Shown: one piece after another, positions 1-8,985 of the stretch | Layout: each line of letters opens with the position of its first letter | How positions within the stretch are numbered: the first letter of the stretch is position 1 | Assembly: GCA_900104375.1 (NCBI GenBank) | Contig: LT629302.1 | Span: 1,642,001 to 1,706,000, forward strand | Source of the DNA: Flavobacteriaceae bacterium MAR_2010_188 | GTDB taxonomy: Bacteria > Bacteroidota > Bacteroidia > Flavobacteriales > Flavobacteriaceae | DNA length: 64,000 bases | Reading direction: 5' to 3' | Notes under the pieces: generated by a model | What the model saw: the letters and a program-made list of their open reading frames with translations, nothing else | The model's database searches: none | Told to the model about the DNA's origin: nothing | Program-made: the position numbers and the translations under genes

Positions 1-374
1 TTTGGATTAATCACGTTCATCACAAAACCTTGTTTAAACAAACTCCATTTGCTCTTTTTATTCACTGAAGTATTATTCATTAAATCGGCCGGCGGTTCAC
101 GATAAACGCGGTAAGCTAGATACAATAAGTAAAGCGCACCAAGAATTCTAAGAATAAGGAAAAGGGTTTCATTTTCTCGGATAATAAGAGATACCCCGTA
201 AGCAATCAAAGTAGTGTGGACCAAGCATCCGGTCATGAGGCCCGCAACAGTTGCCAGACCGTAGCTTACACCATTCACTAAGCTCTGCATCAATACATAG
301 ATATTGTCTGGCCCCGGTGAAATTGCTAAAGCCGCTACCGCGAATGCAAATGATATAAGGATTTCAGTATTCAA
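1..374 (-). CDS. LysE-family exporter (3' part beyond window)
   Basis: Predicted inner-membrane exporter of the LysE/RhtB type, which moves amino acids or small metabolites out of the cell. The visible N-terminal ~124 residues start NTEILISFAFAVAALAISPG, carry the family's PGPDN motif near residue 20 and have at least three hydrophobic helices (about 4-24, 38-60, 68-86). The end lies outside the window. No ATG is present in frame, so a TTG start at 374 is chosen. It follows pyrD on the same strand with a 22-base gap, so co-transcription is likely. The substrate cannot be told from sequence. Confidence 0.85.
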   Translation of the reverse strand, partial: MNTEILISFAFAVAALAISPGPDNIYVLMQSLVNGVSYGLATVAGLMTGCLVHTTLIAYGVSLIIRENETLFLILRILGALYLLYLAYRVYREPPADLMNNTSVNKKSKWSLFKQGFVMNVINP

Positions 375-396
375 GTATAAGTGTGTTTCTGTAAGC

Positions 397-1434
397 TTAA
401 CTCCTTCTAAGAATCTCTTGATTTATTTCTTTGATAAGTTGCGGACCTTCATAAATAAAACCGGTATAAAGCTGAACCAAATCGGCCCCGGCTTCCAGTT
501 TTTCGATTGCATCCTGCGCAGAATGTATCCCACCTACTCCAACTATTGGAAACGCTTTTTTACTCTTTTCAGAAAGATATCGGATTACCTCCGTAGAACG
601 ATTGGTTAATGGCCTCCCGCTTAAACCGCCGATTTCCTGATTGTTTTCAGATTGTAATCCTTCTCTCGAAATTGTAGTATTCGTAGCAATAACTCCAGCT
701 ATTTTTGTTTCTAGGACTATTTCAATTATATCATTTAATTGGTCAGTGGTCAGGTCTGGAGCAATTTTCAACAAAATTGGCTTTGGCTTTTTTTGTCCGC
801 TTTTATTGGAAATATTGGCAGCCTCCTGCTTAAGTGTAACAAGCAGTTTCTTTAGTGGCTCTTTCTCTTGTAATTCGCGAAGATTCGGAGTGTTTGGAGA
901 ACTCACATTTACTACAAAATAGTCCACATAGTCATAAAGCTTAGCCAAGCATATTTTATAATCATCTACCGCGTTTTCATTAGGAGTGATTTTATTCTTA
1001 CCGATATTTCCGCCAATAAGGACATTTTCATTTTTTCGCAATCTTTCAACCGCCTCGTCTACTCCGCCGTTATTAAAACCCATTCGGTTAATTATGGCGC
1101 TATCATTCAATAATCGAAAAAGTCGCTTTTTAGGATTTCCAGGTTGGGCAACCGGGGTAAGAGTTCCAATCTCTATAAATCCAAATCCGAGATTATTCAA
1201 CTCGTTGAACAACTTGGCGTCCTTATCAAATCCGGCGGCGAGTCCGACGGGATTTTTAAATTTCAACCCGAATAGATTTCTTTCTAATCGCCTATCCTCT
1301 ACTGTATATAAAGAGCGAAATAGCTGTGGAATACCGGGAATCTTATTCAAAAAGGCTAAAAGCTTAAAAGTAAAATGATGTACAGATTCTGGATCGAATA
1401 AAAATAGTATAGGTCTGATTAAATTTTTGTACAT
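397..1434 (-). CDS. pyrD: Dihydroorotate dehydrogenase (quinone), class 2
   Basis: Oxidises dihydroorotate to orotate with FMN and passes electrons to membrane quinone, the fourth step of pyrimidine synthesis. The protein has about 345 residues, normal for class 2. The N-terminal segment ([20 protein letters not shown]) is the membrane-associating extension of class 2. FMN-barrel motifs are visible: [19 protein letters not shown], and [15 protein letters not shown], which carries the catalytic Ser of class 2 instead of the Cys of class 1. An in-frame ATG seven codons upstream (1455) is possible, but the 1434 start matches the usual N-terminus. Divergent from pepT. Confidence 0.95.
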   Translation of the reverse strand: MYKNLIRPILFLFDPESVHHFTFKLLAFLNKIPGIPQLFRSLYTVEDRRLERNLFGLKFKNPVGLAAGFDKDAKLFNELNNLGFGFIEIGTLTPVAQPGNPKKRLFRLLNDSAIINRMGFNNGGVDEAVERLRKNENVLIGGNIGKNKITPNENAVDDYKICLAKLYDYVDYFVVNVSSPNTPNLRELQEKEPLKKLLVTLKQEAANISNKSGQKKPKPILLKIAPDLTTDQLNDIIEIVLETKIAGVIATNTTISREGLQSENNQEIGGLSGRPLTNRSTEVIRYLSEKSKKAFPIVGVGGIHSAQDAIEKLEAGADLVQLYTGFIYEGPQLIKEINQEILRRS

Positions 1435-1540
1435 CGGTTGCGGTAGTAGTGGCAAAAATAGGATTCATTTATTCAAATTTAAAGCGAAACATTTTAAATT
1501 GTTTTAATTTTATGGTTCAACTATAATCAATAGCAAGTAT

Positions 1541-2788
1541 ATGATTGACAGAAACAGACTGATAGATAGATTTCTTAGTTATGTAAAGATAGACACAGAA
1601 TCCGATCCAACATCTAACGCTACGCCGAGTACTGAAAAGCAATGGAATTTAGCGAATAAGCTCGCAGATGAACTAAAACAAATCGGACTTTCTGATGTCA
1701 CGGTTGACGACAATGCTTACATCATGGCGACTTTACCCAGTAATGTAGATTATCCTGTACCCACAATAGGTTTTATTTCTCATTTTGATACCTCCCCAGA
1801 TTTCACTGGCAAAGATGTAAATCCACAAATTATTGAAAACTATGATGGAAAAGACATTATGCTGAATGAAGCTGAAAATATTATTTTATCTCCAGATTAT
1901 TTTGAGGATTTGCTTCAATATAAAGGACAAACTCTTATTACAACTGACGGCAAAACCTTATTAGGAGCTGACGATAAGGCTGGAATAACGGAAATTGTTT
2001 CAGCAGTTCATCATTTAATTGAACATCCTGAAATTAAGCATGGCGAAATTAAAATCGGGTTTACTCCTGATGAAGAAATTGGCAGAGGAGCTCATAAATT
2101 CAATGTTGAAAAATTTGGTGCAAAATGGGCATATACCATGGACGGCAGCCAGATTGGTGAGCTAGAATTTGAAAATTTTAATGCCGCTGGCGCTGTTGTA
2201 ACCGTTCAAGGAAAAATTGTTCATCCTGGCTACGCAAAGGGAAAAATGGTAAACTCTATGTATATCGCGAATCAGTTTGTCGATATGTTACCAAGGATGG
2301 AAACACCTGAACATACCGAGGATTATCAAGGTTTTTTTCATCTGCACAAATTTGACGGTCATGTAGATGAAACTAAACTGCATTACATAATTAGAGATCA
2401 TGATATGGACCATTTTGAAGCTCGCAAGGACTTTTTGAAAAAAATTGGAGACGATATCAATTCTCAATACGAGAGAGAAGTGATTACCATAGATATCAAA
2501 GATCAGTATTTTAATATGCGCGAGAAAGTTGAACCGGTTAAGCATATTGTCGATTTGGCGGAAGAAGCAATGATAAATCTAGGAATCGAACCAATTATAA
2601 AGCCTATAAGAGGTGGTACAGATGGATCGCAACTTTCTTATATGGGATTGCCTTGCCCCAACATTTTTGCAGGCGGACACAATTTTCATGGTAGATATGA
2701 ATATGTGCCAGTGGAAAGCATGATTAAGGCTACTGAAGTAATTTGTAAAATTGCTGAATTGTTAGCTGAAAAGCACAAACCACTTTAA
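1541..2788 (+). CDS. pepT: Peptidase T (tripeptide aminopeptidase, M20B)
   Basis: Cytosolic zinc aminopeptidase that removes the N-terminal residue of tripeptides. 415 residues, the usual length. M20 metal-site signatures are in order: SHFDTSPD (first zinc His and Asp), GADDKAGI (bridging Asp), DEEIGRGA (Glu base and ligand), a [11 protein letters not shown] stretch, and [12 protein letters not shown] near the C-terminus (His ligand). [15 protein letters not shown] is the usual substrate-pocket segment. The next gene starts one base after the stop, so the two are probably one transcript. Confidence 0.96.
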   Translation: MIDRNRLIDRFLSYVKIDTESDPTSNATPSTEKQWNLANKLADELKQIGLSDVTVDDNAYIMATLPSNVDYPVPTIGFISHFDTSPDFTGKDVNPQIIENYDGKDIMLNEAENIILSPDYFEDLLQYKGQTLITTDGKTLLGADDKAGITEIVSAVHHLIEHPEIKHGEIKIGFTPDEEIGRGAHKFNVEKFGAKWAYTMDGSQIGELEFENFNAAGAVVTVQGKIVHPGYAKGKMVNSMYIANQFVDMLPRMETPEHTEDYQGFFHLHKFDGHVDETKLHYIIRDHDMDHFEARKDFLKKIGDDINSQYEREVITIDIKDQYFNMREKVEPVKHIVDLAEEAMINLGIEPIIKPIRGGTDGSQLSYMGLPCPNIFAGGHNFHGRYEYVPVESMIKATEVICKIAELLAEKHKPL

Positions 2789-2789
2789 T

Positions 2790-3386
2790 ATGAATAAGCC
2801 AAATACAATAGAGGAATATATAGAAATTCATCCAAAGTACGCCGAAAGGCTTAACGAGCTGCGCCAAATTTTGATAAATACAGAGTTAGAGGAGAATATT
2901 AAATGGAATGCTCCAGTGTATTCCTTAGATGGGAAGAACGTTATAGGACTTGGCGCTTTCAAAAATCATATTGGGCTTTGGTTCTTTAATGGTATTTTTT
3001 TAAACGATGAGAAGAATGTTCTTGTTAATGCCCAAGATGGTAAAACAAAAGCGCTTAGGCAAATGAGATTTGAAGATCACGAAGAGATTGACGCCCATAT
3101 TGTTTCTAGCTATGTTAAGGAGGCAATCGAAAACCAGAGAAATGGAAAAGTTATAGCTCCTAAAAAAACTAAAAAATCGGAAATTGAAATTCCAGCAGAA
3201 TTGACTTCCTCTTTTCTTGCTAATGATGAACTAAAAAAATCTTTCGATTTTCTTTCAGCCTATAAGCAAAAAGAATATGCCGAATACATTAGTCGAGCTA
3301 AAAGAGAAGAAACAAGACAATCGCGAATGCTTAAAATAGTTCCCATGATACTGCAAGGAATTGGGCTTAACGATAAATACAAATAA
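2790..3386 (+). CDS. YdeI/OmdA-family protein with DUF1801-like domain
   Basis: 198-residue cytosolic protein. Residues ~1-110 resemble the DUF1801 fold (NIKWNAPVYSLDGKNVIGLGAFKNHI; GLWFF). After a Lys-rich linker (~120-135) comes a C-terminal OmdA/YdeI-type helical segment (PAELTSSFLANDELKKSFD, YISRAKREETRQSRMLKIV), a motif family linked in some bacteria to antimicrobial-peptide resistance. The biochemical function is unknown. It is translationally close to pepT (one-base gap) and followed by a strong hairpin terminator. Confidence 0.8.
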   Translation: MNKPNTIEEYIEIHPKYAERLNELRQILINTELEENIKWNAPVYSLDGKNVIGLGAFKNHIGLWFFNGIFLNDEKNVLVNAQDGKTKALRQMRFEDHEEIDAHIVSSYVKEAIENQRNGKVIAPKKTKKSEIEIPAELTSSFLANDELKKSFDFLSAYKQKEYAEYISRAKREETRQSRMLKIVPMILQGIGLNDKYK

Positions 3387-3404
3387 CTCATTTTACTTCA
3401 TGAA

Positions 3405-3428
3405 AAAAGCCGCTATCAAGCGGCTTTT
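3405..3428. terminator. Bidirectional hairpin terminator
   Basis: GCCGC...GCGGC stem with a six-base loop, flanked by an A run on the left and a T run on the right. It sits between the convergent genes ending at 3386 (+) and 3449 (-), so it can serve both. Confidence 0.8.
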
Positions 3429-3448
3429 ATAATTTTGATATATAATCC

Positions 3449-3733
3449 TTATTTCTTTTCTATAACTGGAGTATTCAACTTTTTGCTCATCTCCATTGAA
3501 ATCGCAGATCGCTCGAATTTTATCTTACCAGCTAAGGTTTCTAGTACACAGCTACTGTCTTTATCATATAACTCAATAACCTTTCCGTGCATTCCGCTCT
3601 TAGTGATTACCTTGTCTCCACGCTTCAGTTCGTTTGCAAATTTTTTCTCTTGTTTTGCTCGCTTCATTTGCGGTGCAATCATGAAAAAATAAACCACAGC
3701 GAACATCGCTATGAACGGTAAAAAATCCATCAT
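3449..3733 (-). CDS. yajC: Sec translocon accessory subunit YajC
   Basis: Small inner-membrane partner of SecDF in protein export. 94 residues: one N-terminal membrane helix (about 4-19, FLPFIAMFAVVYFFMIAPQ) followed by a charged cytosolic domain with the family features RAKQEKKFANELKRGDKV and SGMHGKVIEL. It is the last gene of a leftward run nusB - DUF1573 - yajC, a gene order common in flavobacteria, 40 bases after the DUF1573 gene. Confidence 0.93.
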   Translation of the reverse strand: MMDFLPFIAMFAVVYFFMIAPQMKRAKQEKKFANELKRGDKVITKSGMHGKVIELYDKDSSCVLETLAGKIKFERSAISMEMSKKLNTPVIEKK

Positions 3734-3773
3734 ATCTTATAAATGCTAAAATTCACTGCTAATCAGTAAATTA

Positions 3774-4250
3774 TTATGAGTCAGTTTTTGGTGCGTTAGG
3801 ATCTTCTTCAATAAAAGCTTTGATCTTAACTTCTTCAGTACCAGCTTCTGTATTTGTGGTTAAAGTTACAACCTTAGAAACTTGATTTCCTGGAGTACCT
3901 TTTCCATTGAATTTTACTGTGAACTCTGCAGACTCTCCCGGTGCTAAAGGCTCCTTGTTCCAGTCTGAAGGAACTGTACATCCACAAGTACTTTTTATAT
4001 TACTTACAACAAGTGGAGAATCTCCAGTGTTTTTGTATACAAATTTAGTTTCTACTGGAGTACCATTAATTACGGTTCCGAAGTCATGTTCAGTTTCGTC
4101 GAAAGAAATAGTTGGGAAAGAACCAGCGTCAGCATCTCTTTCTGCTGCTTCAGCTACGTTTTCAGATTTTATTTTGCTAGATGCGTCGTCCTTACAAGAT
4201 GTAAATGCGACCATACACAGAGCGCTTAATCCTAAAATCATTTTTTTCAT
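3774..4250 (-). CDS. DUF1573 lipoprotein
   Basis: 158 residues. It has a lipoprotein signal with lipobox-like FTSC (Cys19) and then a DUF1573 immunoglobulin-like domain: FDETEHDFGTVINGTPVETKF, FKNTGDSPLVV-type strands, and CGCTVPSDW, the conserved CGC turn of the family. Probably anchored to a membrane facing the periplasm or surface. Function not established for the family. It lies between nusB and yajC on the same strand and is likely co-transcribed with yajC. Confidence 0.88.
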   Translation of the reverse strand: MKKMILGLSALCMVAFTSCKDDASSKIKSENVAEAAERDADAGSFPTISFDETEHDFGTVINGTPVETKFVYKNTGDSPLVVSNIKSTCGCTVPSDWNKEPLAPGESAEFTVKFNGKGTPGNQVSKVVTLTTNTEAGTEEVKIKAFIEEDPNAPKTDS

Positions 4251-4378
4251 GGCTATAAATTTTAATGTTTTACTTGTTATTCAATTTAAGGGGATAAATG
4301 TAGTAATTATTTCCTCGAAAAGAAATATTTTATCATTTACTTAGCATAGTTAATCCCACTAAATCCAATCGCTTAAGA

Positions 4379-5323
4379 CTAAAGCAGTCCTCTTCCCGAC
4401 TTAGTGAATTCTCCTGATTTTTGATATTCTCGTACTATTTTGTCTAAAATTCCGTTAACAAAATTGCTGCTCTTTGGCGTAGAATATTCTTTTGCAATCT
4501 CTAAATATTCATTGATACTCACCTTAAATGGAATCGATGAAAAATTCTGAAACTCACATAATGCCATTTGTAAAAGCACCTTATCCATTTTCGCGATTCG
4601 GTCAGAATCCCAATTTGTAGTCCTTTCGGCAATTTCTTTATTAAAACTTTCCTGATTGAGCACTGTCTTGCGCAATAACTGAAACGCATAATCGCGGTCG
4701 TCTAAATCTTTGTATAAATCTGGTAAGAAAATTGATTCCCGAGAATTCGGTTTAAATTTCTTAATTAGCTTTAAAACCGTAGTATTAATCACCGGTAAAT
4801 CATCTAACCAAGTTAATTTTTCATCTTCAAAATGAGCATATAGCTTATCATTCGTAGCGATTACTTCAGAATAAAGGTTGATCAAAAAGTTTTTATCCTC
4901 TTTGAAATCAGATTTCCCCGATTCCATATAAGACTTATAGATTTCGCTTTTTTGGATGGCTTTAAAAACTATATCTACATACTCAAAATCAAGATACCAG
5001 AATTGCTTTTTCCTTTTTTCTAATTCATCTTTAATATTCTTGTTATTCCTCAAGAATTGAAGAATTGCGTTGTCGATGAATTTAGTATTTGGAGCTTTAT
5101 CCTCTGCGGTTGCCAAGAATTTCTTCTGGGACTTTTGGAGATGTTTTTCGGCTTTTTTATGAAGTTCTATAAGCAAGGACAGCATGCAAAGATGAAGATC
5201 GTACATGTCTTCCAGACTTTTCTTTAAGAATTTCTCTAAGACGACAAGGTCTGAATCTTCCGTAGTATTAAATGCGTAAAGTGTCTGCATTACTTTAATA
5301 CGGATATGTCTTCTGTTTAGCAT
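4379..5323 (-). CDS. nusB: Transcription antitermination factor NusB (long flavobacterial form)
   Basis: RNA-binding antitermination factor that acts with NusE on rRNA operons. 314 residues from the chosen start LNRRHIRIKVMQTLYAF, about twice the length of E. coli NusB because of a helical insert (~50-190) usual in flavobacteria. The conserved NusB core is at the C-terminus: DRIAKMDKVLLQMALCEF, IPFKVSINEYLEIAKEY, SSNFVNGILDKI. An upstream in-frame ATG (5380) would add 19 residues that do not fit the family. It is 87 bases downstream of the amino-acid dehydrogenase. Confidence 0.93.
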   Translation of the reverse strand: MLNRRHIRIKVMQTLYAFNTTEDSDLVVLEKFLKKSLEDMYDLHLCMLSLLIELHKKAEKHLQKSQKKFLATAEDKAPNTKFIDNAILQFLRNNKNIKDELEKRKKQFWYLDFEYVDIVFKAIQKSEIYKSYMESGKSDFKEDKNFLINLYSEVIATNDKLYAHFEDEKLTWLDDLPVINTTVLKLIKKFKPNSRESIFLPDLYKDLDDRDYAFQLLRKTVLNQESFNKEIAERTTNWDSDRIAKMDKVLLQMALCEFQNFSSIPFKVSINEYLEIAKEYSTPKSSNFVNGILDKIVREYQKSGEFTKSGRGLL

Positions 5324-5410
5324 GGTCAAAGAACTAATAATATTTGGTCGCGAAAGAGATTTTCTCCTTTCGAGCTGCAAAAATAAGTTTGAATTTTAAA
5401 TAAACCTTGC

Positions 5411-6514
5411 TTATATGGAGTTTTCTGCCTTACGCGTGTCAATTCTTTCTTGAGCAATTTTAAGGGCCGCTTCATTTGGAGTACTATTTTCAGTTGAAGC
5501 TCTCTTTAAAATTTCTAAGGTTGTATTATAGATGTTTTCCGTCTTACGCATGATTTCCTGTCTATCGTAATTTTCTAGTTCCGCATAAACATTTATAATT
5601 CCACCGGCGTTAATCAGAAAATCAGGAGCATAAACAATACCTCTTTCCTTTAATAGCAAACCGTGCTTCACTTCTACCGCCAATTGGTTATTGGCAGCTC
5701 CCGCAATTATTTTTGCTCTAAGTTTTTTAACGGTGGTATCATTAATGGTCGCACCTAATGCACAAGGCGCATAAATGTCCATCTCTTCGCTATAAAGGTC
5801 GTTGCCTTCATAGATCTTGACGTGAAATTTTGACTGAACTTTATGTAGTTTTTCTTGATTGATATCGGTAATCACAACATCGGCACCTTCATTTACCAAA
5901 TGTTCTACCAACTCTTCACCCACACTACCAATACCTTGAACATAAACTTTTTTATCTTCTAAAATATCTGAGCCAAATTTAAATTTGGCAGCTGCCTTCA
6001 TCCCCATAAAAACGCCATAAGCAGTTATTGGTGAAGGATTACCAGAACCTCCCATAGACTGCGAAATACCAGTGACATATGGTGTGATTCCCCTAAGGAA
6101 ATCCATATCCTTGGTCTCCATGCCCACGTCTTCTGCGGTGATATATTTTCCGTTCAGAGAATTTACAAATTCTCCAAACTTGGTCATCAGTTCAGGTGTT
6201 TTATCCTTTTTAGAATCACCGATAATGACTGCCTTACCTCCTCCGAGGTTTAATCCAGTAATCGCTGATTTATAAGTCATTCCACGTGAAAGGCGTAGAA
6301 CATCATTTAGTGCTTCCCACTCATTTTTGTACTGCCACATCCTGATACCACCCAAAGCAGGTCCAAGGACCGTATTATGGATACCAATTATTGCTTTTAA
6401 ACCAGTATCTTTGTCGTTGCAAAAAATGACCTGTTCATGATTGTCGAAAGACTGTTGACCAAATACTGGATCCATTCTTTTTAAATCATCAACAGAAATG
6501 ACTTCTGATATCAT
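5411..6514 (-). CDS. Leu/Phe/Val-type amino-acid dehydrogenase
   Basis: NAD-dependent oxidative deaminase of branched-chain or aromatic amino acids (ELFV dehydrogenase family, cytosol). 367 residues. The substrate domain holds GPALGGIRMWQY and GLNLGGGKAVI (catalytic Lys in the GGGK stretch). The Rossmann domain begins near residue 185 with VYVQGIGSVGEELVEHL, and ANNQLAV and PDFLINAGGIINVYAE follow. Leucine versus valine or phenylalanine preference cannot be set by eye. Probably starts the leftward run towards nusB. A good promoter candidate lies upstream (6559-6589). Confidence 0.92.
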   Translation of the reverse strand: MISEVISVDDLKRMDPVFGQQSFDNHEQVIFCNDKDTGLKAIIGIHNTVLGPALGGIRMWQYKNEWEALNDVLRLSRGMTYKSAITGLNLGGGKAVIIGDSKKDKTPELMTKFGEFVNSLNGKYITAEDVGMETKDMDFLRGITPYVTGISQSMGGSGNPSPITAYGVFMGMKAAAKFKFGSDILEDKKVYVQGIGSVGEELVEHLVNEGADVVITDINQEKLHKVQSKFHVKIYEGNDLYSEEMDIYAPCALGATINDTTVKKLRAKIIAGAANNQLAVEVKHGLLLKERGIVYAPDFLINAGGIINVYAELENYDRQEIMRKTENIYNTTLEILKRASTENSTPNEAALKIAQERIDTRKAENSI

Positions 6515-6558
6515 ATTAGATTTTTTATAGCGCCTAAATGTTCATTAAATTCGGCCTG

Positions 6559-6589
6559 CAAAAATACTACAATGTCAAGGTAATCGCAA
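6559..6589 (-). promoter_or_regulatory. Flavobacterial-type promoter for the amino-acid dehydrogenase gene
   Basis: Read on the minus strand, TTG (6589-6587) is followed after 20 bases by TATTTTTG (6566-6559). This matches the Bacteroidota -33 TTG / -7 TAnnTTTG pair. It lies 45 bases upstream of the start codon at 6514. Confidence 0.5.
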
Positions 6590-6648
6590 TGAGTTCGATG
6601 TTAAAATACATGGAAAATAAATAAAATATATTCGCATTTTATCTATCA

Positions 6649-8406
6649 ATGAAAGAGTTACAGCATCTAAATAAATATTTCTATAAGTATCGTTACCGCC
6701 TTATTTCTGGCATCATCATAACAATTATCGCAAGGATATTTCTGCTTTTTACCCCAGAATTAATTGGTAACTCGGTAGATGTTATAGACGAATACCGACG
6801 AGGTGTTATCACCGATGTGAGCGTGGTTAAAACTAAATTGATGTGGAATATCATCTACATAGTTGGCGCGGCCATAATCGGTGGAATATTCACCTTTTTG
6901 ATGAGGCAGACCATAATCAACGTCTCCCGTTTTATCGAATTCGACCTTAAAAATGAAGTCTATCAACAATATCAACGACTTTCATTAAACTTCTATAAAT
7001 CTAATAGGACTGGCGATTTAATGAACCGGATTAGTGAAGATGTTGGTAAAGCTAGAGAATACACTGGTCCCGCCATTATGTACAGCATCAATACCATTAC
7101 ATTGTTTGTAATTGCGCTTTATCTGATGTTCCGGACGGCGCCATTGCTCACTCTTTATACGATTATCCCGCTTCCTATATTATCTGTTTTCATATATGTT
7201 TTAAGTAGACAGATTCATAAAAAAAGTACTATTGTCCAGCAATGGCTTTCAAAGCTTTCAACCTATACCCAAGAATCCTTTAGCGGTGTAAGCATCATAA
7301 AATCTTACGGAATAGAAACCCAAATAAATACTAGTTTCGATTCACTTTCCGCAGAGCATCGCCAAAAGAATATCGACTTGGTAAAGGTGCAAGCCTTCTT
7401 CTTCCCATTAATGATTTTATTGATTGGTCTAAGTAACGTAATCGTCATTTACATTGGCGGTAAGCAATATATGGATGGCGAAATTGAAAGTTTAGGGACT
7501 ATTGCAAAATTCATTATTTATGTAAACCTACTTACTTGGCCAGTTGCCGTGGTAGGTTGGGTAACTTCAATAATACAAAGGGCCGAAGCTTCGCAAAAGA
7601 GGATTAATGAATTTTTGACCATAGAGCCCGATATTACAAATACAATTGAGGAGCACACCCAAATTGAAGGAGACATAACTTTTGAAAACGTCACCTTTCA
7701 ATATCCTGACACTAATATCACCGCTTTAAAGAATGTGAATTTTCATCTTAATAAAGGTGAAACATTAGCCATACTTGGTAAAACAGGTTCTGGTAAATCG
7801 ACCATTCTCGATTTAATCGGGAGACTTTACGATGTGCAAGAAGGAAAAGTAATGGTTGATAAAGTTGAAATTGATCAATTAAATTTGAATGATTTAAGGG
7901 AACAGATTGGTTACGTTCCGCAGGATGCCTTTCTGTTTTCAGATTCAATAGAGAATAATATTCGTTTCGGTAAATCGGATGCCACCCAAGAAGAAATAGA
8001 AAATGCCGCAAAAACCGCAGACGTTCACAATAACATTATAGGTTTTAGCAAAGGTTATGAAACAATTCTCGGGGAAAGAGGTATTACCTTATCTGGAGGA
8101 CAAAAACAACGGATATCCATTGCCAGAGCGATTATTAAAGCACCAACCATTCTTTTATTCGACGACTGTTTATCTGCTGTAGATACCGAAACAGAGGAAA
8201 AAATCCTAAAAAATTTAATGGACGTCACTAAGAACCGAACTACGATTATTGTTAGCCATAGAATATCTTCTGCCAAGAATGCTGATAAAGTGATTGTGCT
8301 GGATGAAGGGCAAATAATCCAAGTAGGAAATCATGAATCTTTGGTCAGTACAGAAGGCTATTATAAGGAGCTATATGATAAGCAGCTTACGGAAAAAGAA
8401 ATGTAA
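6649..8406 (+). CDS. ABC exporter half-transporter (MsbA/multidrug type)
   Basis: 585-residue fused permease and ATPase that would work as a homodimer in the inner membrane. Residues ~1-320 hold six hydrophobic helices. The ATPase domain follows, with Walker A LGKTGSGKSTI, Q-loop YVPQDAFLF, signature LSGGQKQR, Walker B ILLFDDCLS and H-loop VSHRISS all intact. It resembles lipid or multidrug exporters of the MsbA/YheI type. The substrate is not determined. Divergent from the amino-acid dehydrogenase gene. Confidence 0.93.
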   Translation: MKELQHLNKYFYKYRYRLISGIIITIIARIFLLFTPELIGNSVDVIDEYRRGVITDVSVVKTKLMWNIIYIVGAAIIGGIFTFLMRQTIINVSRFIEFDLKNEVYQQYQRLSLNFYKSNRTGDLMNRISEDVGKAREYTGPAIMYSINTITLFVIALYLMFRTAPLLTLYTIIPLPILSVFIYVLSRQIHKKSTIVQQWLSKLSTYTQESFSGVSIIKSYGIETQINTSFDSLSAEHRQKNIDLVKVQAFFFPLMILLIGLSNVIVIYIGGKQYMDGEIESLGTIAKFIIYVNLLTWPVAVVGWVTSIIQRAEASQKRINEFLTIEPDITNTIEEHTQIEGDITFENVTFQYPDTNITALKNVNFHLNKGETLAILGKTGSGKSTILDLIGRLYDVQEGKVMVDKVEIDQLNLNDLREQIGYVPQDAFLFSDSIENNIRFGKSDATQEEIENAAKTADVHNNIIGFSKGYETILGERGITLSGGQKQRISIARAIIKAPTILLFDDCLSAVDTETEEKILKNLMDVTKNRTTIIVSHRISSAKNADKVIVLDEGQIIQVGNHESLVSTEGYYKELYDKQLTEKEM

Positions 8407-8476
8407 TAAAATGTTGGTTACTAATCTTTTTTTTTAGATTTTTGGCACATAATAAACACACACAACAGGATTACTT

Positions 8477-8905
8477 ATGAATGATAAAGGCAGGGTGGAC
8501 AACGAAGAGATTTACTCAAAAGTATTACGCGCAGGAAGAAGAACCTATTTTTTTGATGTTAGATCTACAAAAGCTGGGGATTATTATCTAACGATTACTG
8601 AGAGTAAAAAATTTACAAATGACGATGGTTCATTTCATTATAAAAAACACAAAATCTATCTCTACAAAGAAGACTTTATAGAATTTAGGGATTTATTGGA
8701 AGAAATGACTGATTACATCATCGATGAGAAAGGTCAAGAAGTTATTAGCGAACGTCATCAAAAAGACTTCAAGAAAGATGAAGATGACAATGATGATCAA
8801 AATAACGATGATCAAAATAATGATGAAGACGACGATACCGAAACTGTCGAAAAAGAAAACCGCTCTAGCGGAAGTTTTACAGATATCAGTTTCGACGATA
8901 TTTAA
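8477..8905 (+). CDS. DUF3276 PUR-like nucleic-acid-binding protein
   Basis: 142 residues. The N-terminal ~90 residues form the PUR-alpha-like DUF3276 domain (YSKVLRAGRRTYFFDVRST, DYYLTITESKK, FIEFRDLLEEM), known from Bacteroidota and spirochaetes and thought to bind single-stranded DNA or RNA. The tail (~95-130) is very acidic with NDDQNNDDQNNDEDDD low-complexity repeats. It has its own short intergenic region and a strong terminator. Confidence 0.9.
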   Translation: MNDKGRVDNEEIYSKVLRAGRRTYFFDVRSTKAGDYYLTITESKKFTNDDGSFHYKKHKIYLYKEDFIEFRDLLEEMTDYIIDEKGQEVISERHQKDFKKDEDDNDDQNNDDQNNDEDDDTETVEKENRSSGSFTDISFDDI

Positions 8906-8926
8906 AATATCTTCAATTAAACTTAT

Positions 8927-8952
8927 AAACCGTTACTAAATAGTAACGGTTT
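8927..8952 (+). terminator. Hairpin terminator after DUF3276 gene
   Basis: Perfect 12-bp inverted repeat (AAACCGTTACTA / TAGTAACGGTTT) with a 2-base centre, followed by a T run. Confidence 0.85.
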
Positions 8953-8985
8953 TTTTATTTTTATAAATTAAGCTATCTAATAACT

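Noticed and set aside
304-1378. Open frames on the + strand across pyrD
   Set aside because: They are shadow frames of the well-conserved pyrD and LysE-type genes on the minus strand.
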